A DNA stretch of 32,564 nucleotides from Bacteroidaceae bacterium (lineage in GTDB: Bacteria; Bacteroidota; Bacteroidia; Bacteroidales; Bacteroidaceae). Positions 7,791 to 15,900 of this stretch are shown here, in pieces. Both the position numbers and the translations under genes were made by a program. The first letter of the stretch is position 1. Each line of letters starts with the position of its first letter. Under the pieces are notes generated by a model that saw nothing but the letters and a program-made list of their open reading frames with translations, was not told where the DNA came from and searched no databases. The stretch is taken from positions 1 to 32,564 of the forward strand of contig JAILPK010000059.1 in assembly GCA_024699495.1 (NCBI GenBank), read 5' to 3'.

Positions 7791-7798
7791 CAAAGGTA
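7791..7798 (-). promoter_or_regulatory. -7 box TACCTTTG of thyA-folA
   Basis: On the minus strand 7798-7791 reads TACCTTTG, ending only 7 nt before the thyA ATG at 7783. The expected transcription start would be within a few bases of the start codon, so the mRNA would be leaderless or nearly so. No clear -33 element is seen. Confidence 0.5.
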
Positions 7799-7912
7799 GG
7801 ACAAATTGGGAGAAAAAAGAAAAAGATAAAGATAAAATTCAAATTAAAGTGAAAAATACGCCTTCCGAATTACTTTCTTACATATTACCATAAATTATTA
7901 ACATTTTATTTC

Positions 7913-7920
7913 TAATTTTG
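7913..7920 (+). promoter_or_regulatory. -7 box TAATTTTG of the rsmF-like gene
   Basis: TAATTTTG fits TAnnTTTG and ends 4 nt before the ATG at 7925. With the usual distance to the transcription start, the A of the ATG would be close to +1, implying a leaderless mRNA. No clear TTTG is found at the -33 position. Confidence 0.45.
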
Positions 7921-7924
7921 CGCC

Positions 7925-9256
7925 ATGAGAGTCCCGTCAGCATTCTATAATTATCTTAAATCCACAATGGAAGAGAGCATTGTGGAACGCCTGGTTAGCG
8001 GACTGGAAGAGGAGCCGTCCGTAAGTATCAGACTCAACCCCGCACTAGGATTCCAGCCGGAGATCAGCGGTTCAGAACCTGTGCCTTGGTCTGAATACGG
8101 TTTGTATCTGAAAGAACGCCCTGTGTTCACCGCCGACCCACTCTTTCATGCAGGCGCTTATTATGTTCAGGAAGCAAGTTCGATGTTCATCGGCCACGTA
8201 GTAAAGGCCCTCATGGCGCAGGCTGGCCGGACATGGGCACGATGTCTGGATTTGTGTGCTGCACCAGGGGGGAAGACCACACTGCTACGCTCTGTGTTGC
8301 CTTCTGATTGTCTGCTTGTAAGCAATGAACCCATCCGGACACGCGCCCTTGTATTGGCAGAGAACGTAGCGAAATGGGGAGAGAAAAACATATTTGTATC
8401 ACAAGCTTATCCTGCAGATTTTGCCCCGTTTTATGACTCTTTCGACCTGATTCTGGCAGATGTGCCGTGCTCCGGCGAGGGAATGATGCGGAGAGAAGAT
8501 GAAGCTGTAGCTCAGTGGTCACCAGCGTTGGTTGCTGACTGTGCGGTGAGACAGCAAGGAATTATTGCCGACATTTGGCCTACTTTGCGTCCAGGAGGTT
8601 TTCTAATCTATTCCACATGTACGTTCAACCATGAAGAAGACGAGGACAACGTGGAATGGATAGTCAGCGAACTCGGGGGCGAAGTGGTGCCAATCGCTAC
8701 AGAAGCTGAATGGAATATAGATGGCGATTTGCGCCCAGGAGGAACCCTGCCATGTTTCCATTTCCTGCCCGGAAGTGTACGTGGAGAAGGCTTCTTCTGT
8801 GCGGCAATCAGAAAGTGTGGCGAAACAAATATCGAAGGAACTGAAGAGTCGGTAATTGATAGAGCTGAAGTCAGAAGTTGGGATGACAGACATTCAACCA
8901 AAGACAAACGGGCAAAAAAGGGAAACAGCAAAAGCGCCAAGCGTGACCATCGGACAAAAACCTTTGCCGACCAAATGGCAGAGCATCTAGCCTTGCTGCC
9001 CACCAACCAATTAGACTCTCCGGAAGCTCCACGAGTGGAGCTCAATATAGAAGATGCTTTTCGCTACCTTCGAGGTGAAAGTCTCGTACTCGAGGGCTAT
9101 GTTCCAAAGGGTATAGTACAAGTTTGCTACAGCAATCAACGTCTGGGCTTGGTAAAGAACATCGGCAACCGCGCCAACAACCTCTATCCCAAAGCATGGC
9201 GTATTCTGAGCAGCCACATCAGACCCAAATCCTTATTTAGCGCACAAGAAACATAG
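7925..9256 (+). CDS. rRNA (cytosine-C5) methyltransferase, RsmF/NOL1-NOP2-Sun family
   Basis: SAM-dependent RNA m5C methyltransferase, 443 residues, close in layout to RsmF (YebU), which modifies 16S rRNA. SAM motif I is DLCAAPGGKTT (109-119). The two family cysteines are Cys182 in ADVPCSGEGMMRR (enzyme release) and Cys232 in YSTCTFNHEEDE (covalent catalysis). The start PSAFYNYLK...SIRLNP matches the usual N-terminus, which supports ATG 7925. The region after about 320 corresponds to the RsmF C-terminal extension and PUA-like domain, preceded by a Lys-rich linker (305-330). The exact rRNA position modified cannot be told. Divergent from thyA, convergent with ksgA (39-bp gap). Confidence 0.9.
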   Translation: MRVPSAFYNYLKSTMEESIVERLVSGLEEEPSVSIRLNPALGFQPEISGSEPVPWSEYGLYLKERPVFTADPLFHAGAYYVQEASSMFIGHVVKALMAQAGRTWARCLDLCAAPGGKTTLLRSVLPSDCLLVSNEPIRTRALVLAENVAKWGEKNIFVSQAYPADFAPFYDSFDLILADVPCSGEGMMRREDEAVAQWSPALVADCAVRQQGIIADIWPTLRPGGFLIYSTCTFNHEEDEDNVEWIVSELGGEVVPIATEAEWNIDGDLRPGGTLPCFHFLPGSVRGEGFFCAAIRKCGETNIEGTEESVIDRAEVRSWDDRHSTKDKRAKKGNSKSAKRDHRTKTFADQMAEHLALLPTNQLDSPEAPRVELNIEDAFRYLRGESLVLEGYVPKGIVQVCYSNQRLGLVKNIGNRANNLYPKAWRILSSHIRPKSLFSAQET

Positions 9257-9295
9257 TCTGGAAATTGGGAGACAGCCCACTGAAAAAACAAATAC

Positions 9296-10126
9296 TTATT
9301 GTCCTTTTTCCGAACAGGAATTGATAGCATTGGTGAGAGCTATGAATTCAGGTATGCCAAGCTGTTCGGGGCGGCGGGTGAGATCAAAAGATTCTGAGAT
9401 ACGTTTTGCAAAGGGGGTATTTTCCGCAAGCGAAAGGCCGAGTTCGGACAGCAGAGGGCGCAGACTAACACGCAACATCTTTCGCCGCTGGCCGAAAGTG
9501 GTTTTTACCACCCTCTTGAACAGACGTTCGTCACACCCCAAATCCTGCACATCATTACGTGTGAGCCGAACTACTGCACTGCGCACCTTTGGTGGCGGAT
9601 TGAACACATTCGGTTCAACGGTGAAGAGATAATCAACTTTATACCAAGCCTGAAGCAACACAGACAATATTCCATATGCTTTTGTCCCCGGGGATGCGGC
9701 AAGACGTTCGGCCACCTCCTTCTGAATCATTCCTGTGCAACCGGGAATTAGGTCACGATGTTCAAGCACACGAAAGAAAATCTGCGAAGAAATGTTATAA
9801 GGGTAATTGCCAGTTAGCACAAACTGTCGGCCGCCGAACACGTTGTAGAGATGCATCTTAAGAAAATCATCTTCAATAATTTTATCTTCAAGTTCTGAAA
9901 AATTGCGACGTAGAAAAGAAACCGACTCATCGTCTATCTCAACAACTTTCAGTTCTCTTGGCTTTTTCATCAGAAACTGTGTCATCACCCCCATTCCGGG
10001 TCCAACCTCCAAAACAGGCAGTTCTGAAAAGGCATCCACTGTGTCAGCGATTCTGCTTGCAATAGACAAATCCGTAAGGAAATGCTGGCCTAAACTTTTC
10101 TTCGGTTGTACGCTTTTATAATTCAT
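9296..10126 (-). CDS. ksgA: 16S rRNA dimethyladenosine transferase KsgA
   Basis: Dimethylates the two adjacent adenines of helix 45 of 16S rRNA late in 30S assembly. 276 residues. N-terminal KKSLGQHFL (9-17), SAM motif LEVGPGMGVMT (39-49), catalytic GNYPYNIS (106-113), and the PPPKVRSAVVRL block followed by KTTFGQRRKMLRVSL of the C-terminal domain. The start at 10126 fits homologues. It is divergent from the UPF0104-type gene with overlapping promoter elements between them; a TACCTTTG on the minus strand (10197-10204) may drive it. Confidence 0.96.
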   Translation of the reverse strand: MNYKSVQPKKSLGQHFLTDLSIASRIADTVDAFSELPVLEVGPGMGVMTQFLMKKPRELKVVEIDDESVSFLRRNFSELEDKIIEDDFLKMHLYNVFGGRQFVLTGNYPYNISSQIFFRVLEHRDLIPGCTGMIQKEVAERLAASPGTKAYGILSVLLQAWYKVDYLFTVEPNVFNPPPKVRSAVVRLTRNDVQDLGCDERLFKRVVKTTFGQRRKMLRVSLRPLLSELGLSLAENTPFAKRISESFDLTRRPEQLGIPEFIALTNAINSCSEKGQ

Positions 10127-10158
10127 AGCGTGAAATATGCTTTATGAATTGTGAAAAA

Positions 10159-10190
10159 TTTGGTGCTTCGGTTGGTTTGTATTACCTTTG
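10159..10190 (+). promoter_or_regulatory. Complete promoter TTTG-N20-TACCTTTG
   Basis: TTTG (10159-10162) and TACCTTTG (10183-10190) are separated by 20 bp, a full match to the Bacteroidota primary promoter (-33 TTTG, 19-21 bp, -7 TAnnTTTG). Transcription should begin near 10197. This places the GTG at 10151 upstream of the transcript and makes GTG 10223 the likely start of the membrane protein gene. Confidence 0.75.
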
Positions 10191-10196
10191 CAGGCA

Positions 10197-10204
10197 CAAA
10201 GGTA
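10197..10204 (-). promoter_or_regulatory. Possible -7 box TACCTTTG of ksgA
   Basis: The minus strand reads TACCTTTG at 10204-10197, back to back with the + strand -7 box only 6 bp away. A leader of about 65 nt to the ksgA ATG would follow. No -33 TTTG at the right distance was found, so this is less certain than the + strand promoter. Confidence 0.35.
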
Positions 10205-10222
10205 CAACATTATTCTGAAAAA

Positions 10223-11209
10223 GTGCTAAACAAGATATTAAAAATAGCCCTGCCGCTGATTTTTGGCGCCGCTATACTATGGTGGATGTATCGCGGTTTT
10301 GACTGGCAGACTCTGCATGGGACGCTTGTTGACGAGATGAGCTGGACATGGATGCTGCTCTCTTTCCCGTTCGGAATCCTGGCCCAAGTGTTTCGTGGGA
10401 TAAGATGGCGTCAGGTGTTGCAGCCCATGGGCGAGAATCCGCGTATCAGTACCTGTGTCAATGCCGTCTTCCTCTCATACGCCAGCAGCCTTGTGATTCC
10501 CCGAGTGGGTGAAGTGTTGCGTTGTGGAGTGCTGAAACGCTACGATGGAATAGGGTTTACAAGAGGCGTCGGAACGGTTGTAACAGAGCGGGTGATAGAT
10601 ATGGTAATCATAGCCATCCTTTCGTTGTTCGTCGTAGTTGCTCAGTTGCCTGTATTTTTCAATTTCGTTCGTGAGACTGGCTTGTCGCTTTCTTCGCTGA
10701 CCGGGCGCTTCACCACAGTCGGCTGGGCTGTTACAGTCACCTGCGTCATATTCATTCTGGCCATGGGGTTCTGGCTTATCAGAAGAGCGCGCATATTATC
10801 CCGCACACGCGATTTCCTGCAAGACCTGATAAGCGGACTGCTCTCTATACGCAAAGTGGCCAGTATTTGGCTCTTTCTCATCTACAGTCTGGCTATATGG
10901 GTTTGCTATTTCCTGCATTTTTATCTTACCTTTTTCTGCTTCGAGTTCACCGAGTCCCTCTCCATAAACGTGGCAGTCGTAGCCTTTGTTGTGGGAACAT
11001 TTGCCGTTATCGTCCCGACACCTAACGGAGCCGGTCCTTGGCATTTTGCCGTAAAGACTGTGCTGATGCTTTACGGCGTCAAAGGTAGCGAAGCTGCAAT
11101 CTTCGCCCTGCTCGTCCATTCTATTCAGACGTTGCTCGTGGCTGCCCTGGGGGTTTACTCTGCAGCCGCTCTTGGCTTGACAAAGCCTCTCCCAGCAAAA
11201 CCGGTTTAA
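10223..11209 (+). CDS. UPF0104 / lysylphosphatidylglycerol-synthase-type integral membrane protein
   Basis: Polytopic inner-membrane protein of the UPF0104 (YbhN, LPG synthase transmembrane) family. From GTG 10223 it has 328 residues and about seven to eight hydrophobic segments. Visible family features are the N-terminal LPLIFGAAILWWMYRGFDW, FRGIRWRQVL after the second segment, SLVIPRVGEVLRCGVL, GTVVTERVIDM, and PTPNGAGPWHFAV near the C-terminus. It lacks the catalytic aminoacyl-transferase domain of MprF, so it is not a lysyl-PG synthase; its transport or flippase-like role is unknown. The upstream promoter dictates this start. No downstream partner: pepD follows after 144 bp. Confidence 0.82.
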   Translation: MLNKILKIALPLIFGAAILWWMYRGFDWQTLHGTLVDEMSWTWMLLSFPFGILAQVFRGIRWRQVLQPMGENPRISTCVNAVFLSYASSLVIPRVGEVLRCGVLKRYDGIGFTRGVGTVVTERVIDMVIIAILSLFVVVAQLPVFFNFVRETGLSLSSLTGRFTTVGWAVTVTCVIFILAMGFWLIRRARILSRTRDFLQDLISGLLSIRKVASIWLFLIYSLAIWVCYFLHFYLTFFCFEFTESLSINVAVVAFVVGTFAVIVPTPNGAGPWHFAVKTVLMLYGVKGSEAAIFALLVHSIQTLLVAALGVYSAAALGLTKPLPAKPV

Positions 11210-11353
11210 AACCGACGGCATACAACAACTATTAATATAAAGATTATTAGCAATATAAAACCTGTTAAACAGACATCCTAAGCATAGTGATTCACTAAAC
11301 ATCTGACAGCATACTATCATCAAAAAACATACTAACATAAATAATCAACAGAC

Positions 11354-12808
11354 ATGACTATCCAAGATTTAGAACCAAAAGCGATTTTTGAGAACTTCTA
11401 CAAACTGACTCAAGTGCCGCGCCCGAGCGGGCATCTTGAAAAAATCCAGCAGTTCCTGCTGCAATGGGCTGCCGAACGCGGCATTGAAGCCTACAAGGAC
11501 GGAGGAGACAATATCGTGATGCGCAAGCCCGCAACTCCGGGCATGGAAGGATGCAAGACGTGCACTATGCAGGCTCACATGGATATGGTTCCACAGAAGA
11601 CCGACGACAGCACACACAACTTCGAGACAGACCCTATTGAGACCTGGATTGACGGCGAATGGCTGAAAGCAAAAGGAACCACACTCGGAGCCGACGACGG
11701 CATGGGAGTAGCTGCCATCATGGCCGTATTCGAGTCAGACGACCTGAAACACGGCCCATTGGAAGCCCTTATCACCAGCGATGAGGAGACATGCATGTGG
11801 GGTGTCAATCACCTCGCAGCCGACACTCTTCACGGTGACATCCTGCTTAATATCGACAACGAGACCGAAGGAGAATTTGTCATCGGTTCGGCCGGAGGTA
11901 TTAATGTAACAGCCACGATGGGGTATCAGGAAGTGGACACCGAATCTGCAGACATCGCCGTACGTGTAACCATACGCGACTGCAAAGGAGGGCATTCCGG
12001 ACTGGAAATCAACCAAGGTCGCGCCAATGCCAACAAACTGATGGCTCGTTTCGTCCGTCAGGCCATTGCTGACGATGACGCACGCCTATGCACATGGAAC
12101 GGCGGCAACATGCGCAATGCCATCCCGCGCACAGCATCCGTAATACTCACCATTCCTGCTGAAAATGAAGAAGACCTGCGCGAACTGGCTGCTTACTGCC
12201 TAAACATATTCAAAGAGGAATTCTACGGAGTTGAAGAGGAAATAGCCCTCGACTTCGAACTCGTTGACCTCCCCAAGAAACAGGTGCCGCAGGAGATTCA
12301 AGACAATCTCGTGGATGCCATCCTCGCCTGTCACGACGGTGTCCTGCGTAACATCCCGTCGATGCCCGACATCGTTGAGACATCATCCAATCTCGCCATT
12401 ATCAATATCGGAGAGGGCAAAGCCTCAATCCTAATTCTTGCCCGTTCTTCATCAGACTCTATGCTGGAATATGAGCAGGAAATGTTCGAGGCCGTCTTCG
12501 GAATGGCTGGGATGAAGGTTGAGTTTGGCGGACAATATGGTGCCTGGCAGCCAAATTTCGAATCCCCCATTGCTGCTCAGATGGCGGCTTTGTATGAGCG
12601 CATGAGCGGGAAAAAAGCATTGGTTCAAGTTGTGCATGCCGGATTGGAATGTTCGCTCATCGGAGAGGTATATCCAAAGATGGACCTCGTCAGTTTCGGC
12701 CCCACACTTCGTTCGCCCCACACCCCCAACGAACGTTGCGACATAGCATCTGTCGGCCGTTTCTGGGAATTTCTGAAACAGCTGCTGGCAGAGATTCCGT
12801 CAGCATAA
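11354..12808 (+). CDS. pepD: Aminoacyl-histidine dipeptidase (PepD, M20C)
   Basis: Cytosolic zinc dipeptidase of broad specificity (Xaa-His and other dipeptides). 484 residues, normal for PepD. Metal and catalytic residues in order: QAHMDMV (H75, D77), LGADDGMG (D114), SDEET (E144/E145), NIDNETEG, and VHAGLEC near the C-terminus. KGGHSGLEI marks the lid domain. The surrounding gaps of 144 and 139 bp suggest it is transcribed by itself. No clear -7 box was found upstream. Confidence 0.95.
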   Translation: MTIQDLEPKAIFENFYKLTQVPRPSGHLEKIQQFLLQWAAERGIEAYKDGGDNIVMRKPATPGMEGCKTCTMQAHMDMVPQKTDDSTHNFETDPIETWIDGEWLKAKGTTLGADDGMGVAAIMAVFESDDLKHGPLEALITSDEETCMWGVNHLAADTLHGDILLNIDNETEGEFVIGSAGGINVTATMGYQEVDTESADIAVRVTIRDCKGGHSGLEINQGRANANKLMARFVRQAIADDDARLCTWNGGNMRNAIPRTASVILTIPAENEEDLRELAAYCLNIFKEEFYGVEEEIALDFELVDLPKKQVPQEIQDNLVDAILACHDGVLRNIPSMPDIVETSSNLAIINIGEGKASILILARSSSDSMLEYEQEMFEAVFGMAGMKVEFGGQYGAWQPNFESPIAAQMAALYERMSGKKALVQVVHAGLECSLIGEVYPKMDLVSFGPTLRSPHTPNERCDIASVGRFWEFLKQLLAEIPSA

Positions 12809-12947
12809 GAAAGACCCAAAACTAAAATAATAAAAAACGGCTCCGGCCGATTCTTCACTCTTCACTTTATAATCTTAAGAGGAGATCCCCGTTCACCCGC
12901 TCCCACATCTGCAGGGAGGAAATAAAGACACATAAGACCTGGAAACC

Positions 12948-15900
12948 ATGAAACAGAAGAATATATTATTCTCGGCCAACAGTTTGAGAGCATTCTTTCG
13001 GCCACTTCTAATCTCCACCCTGCTGAGGGAAACGGGGAGGCTGTCTGCCGTTTTGTCTCTGTTCCTGTTCTTTCTTCTTCCTGCAAGCGCAGTGGCTGAG
13101 TCCTACTCAAAGATGTGGAAACGTGTGCAGAAGGCGCAGGAGGCTGGTACGCCACAGACAGCCTACAGAATAGCCTCGGATATTCTGAAGAAGGCGGAGC
13201 ATGAGAATGCCAAGGGGCAGCTCATCAGCGCCCGATTGCTTTGTGCATCGTTGCGGCAGGAGTGGGCTCCAGACTCCTTCTTCACAGACATCCACATGCT
13301 CGAATCTGCCCGAGCGGCAGCCACCGACCATGTGACACGCTCCGTTTACGCTTCTGTGCTTGGGGAAATTTACAGGAGTAACCGTTACCGCAGTCAGGCA
13401 TCCGCCTTGCGTCTCCAGGCTTCAGACATCAGGGAATGGACACAGGAGCAGTACGACTCCGCCTCTGCTGAGAACTTCCGCCTCTCGCTGTCCTACCCAC
13501 TTGAGTTAGCCGAAGAAAAGAGTGAAGAGTGGCTGCCCTTTATCAGCAAGGGTGAGCAGTCTTCATACTTCGGTCACGACCTCCTGCATCTCCTCTGGAC
13601 CCGCGCCCTGGACATGATGGACAGCAAAGAGTCAAGACGCCTGCCAATAACCCAATTCATATCAGTATATCGCAGCCGGAAGAATCGTGATGCTGAGATG
13701 CTGATGCTTCTCGACTCTGTCAATTTACTCCCCGCTTCACATCGCGCAACGAATCTTCAGACTCTCATTCGGGATTTCCGTGACCGTCCGGTGAGCGTTG
13801 AGGCCTGTCTGTCACTTCTCGACAACAGCAGAGACACGCTCGCCGTCAGCTGGGCCGAGGAATCCCTGCAGCAGCATCCGCGGTATGAGCGGTCCAACCT
13901 TCTGCGTGAGAGAATATATTCCATGCGTCAGCCAAGAGCCATTCTGAATACAGCCGAGGTCTATTATCCCGAACAGGAAACTCGTCTGCGCCTGCAGGTG
14001 CAGAATGTCAGTGAAGTTACTCTCGAGACCTTCCGTCTGTCGGAAGACTTCGACGAGGGGCTGTTCAACCGTAGCAAGAACAGAATGAAATACCTCAAGG
14101 CTCATGCCGCCCTAATAAACAGCCTCAGGCACCCGACACACAACTGCTCCGAATATAAGCTCCTTGCAGACTCCGTTCTGTGGAAAACACCTCAGATTGG
14201 AAGATACGCCCTCGTTGTCACTTCCACCACCGACAGCAGAAATGTCACTTCAAAGAAGGCTCAGGATATACAATTCTTTGCTGTCTCAACCCTGCATTTG
14301 CTCTTTCGATATATTGATGAGACAAAAACCGCCGAAATGATTGTCGTGGATTCCGAGACAGGCTCTCCCATAGAGGGAGCCTCGGTGTCCGTCTTCAGAA
14401 AAGACAGAAACAAACGGCTTCCAACAAAAACCGTCAGCACGAATCGCGAGGGACGCGCACACTTTAATGCCGAAGACAAAAGCGCAGAGTATATCCTAAG
14501 CGTTACCAAAGGTGAGGATAAGTTCCTGCCATCAAGAAGTCTCTGGACAAACAGCTCCTACACTCGCACTGAAGAAAGTCAAAAGATTCTGCATCTCTTT
14601 TCCGACCGCTCCATATACCGCCCCGGACAGACAGTCCGCATCAGCGGAATTGCTTACGAGCAACTGCATTGGGCTACTAACGTATTGGCCTACAGGGAGA
14701 TAAGTCTCACTCTCCGCGACACTAATTACAAGGAAATCAGTCGCCGGACTATACGCACCGACTCCCTGGGAGTGCTCTCAGCCGAGTTCCCTCTCCCACC
14801 CTCTTGTCTTCCTGGCTCATTCAGCGTATCAGGAGATATGAATGCTTCGCTTTATTTCTCTGTGGAAGAATATAAACGGCCCACATTCGAGGTCATAACA
14901 GACAAGGCTCCAGCTCTTATATGGCCACAGGACAGCATTACCGTCACGGGCCGCGCCCTGGGCTACAATGGTGTACCAATTCGCGATGGAAAGGTGGTCA
15001 GTCGTTATCGTCTGACATATCCATACCTCTGGTATCACAACCCCGCATCCGAACTGTTTTTTGCAGACACCGTAAGGACCGGCGACGACGGGCGCTTCTC
15101 CATCCGGTTGCCTCTGAAGGGTATTAAAGAAGACGAACTGAAAAAGGGATTCGTCATATCTCTCGACATAGCTGTAACCAGCGCATCGGGAGAGACACGC
15201 GAAGGCAGCACTAGAATACCCGTATGCATCAAACCGCTTCGCTTGTCCATAATCATGCCAGCACAGCAGGAACGCTCGGATCTGAAGCCCATACGCTTCA
15301 ACGCCGTCTCATCCACAGGCGAACCAGTCCCGGCAGACATCTTCTGGCGCATAGACAATCACGAGGGCGAGACTGTAACCGAATGGACTTCGGGCGACCC
15401 TCTACCGACCATCAGTCAGTTGCCCTCAGGCTCCTACAAAATGAGTGCTTTGGCGAGACATATCAACGACTCCGCCCGGGCAGAATCCAGTTTCTATCTC
15501 TTCAGCCTCACCGATACCCGTCTGCCAAGCCCCAAGGAATTCTGGAGCTACTGCCCCTCGGACACATTCGAGGTCGGCAGGCCCGTTTCCTTTCAGGTGG
15601 GAAGCAGCCTGCATGACGTGAGTCTCTATTATTCCATAATTACCCCCCGTGGTGAATATGATAAGAAACTCATTCAGTTTTCTGACTCGGTCATGACATT
15701 CGTGATTCCTTACGACACGGCCTATGGCGACGGAGTAACGCTGAATGTCTGCTTTGTAAAGAGAGGCAAAGTCTATTCTCAGGCTCAACGGCTCTACCGT
15801 GCCCTGCCGGAGAAACGTCTGAAATGGCAGTGGCGCTCCTTCCGTGACAGACTGCATCCGGGCGACCGTGAGACATGGACTCTGCGTCTGACACACCACG

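Noticed and set aside
11198..11214. Overlapping palindromes AAACCGGTTT and CGGTTT/AAACCG at the stop of the UPF0104-type gene
   Set aside because: The two arms leave almost no loop and there is no T-run, so neither a terminator nor an operator is supported.
12839..12850. GC-rich CGGC/GCCG stem next to an A-run between pepD and the macroglobulin gene
   Set aside because: The stem is only 4 bp, and as a terminator it would work only on the minus strand, where no gene is present.
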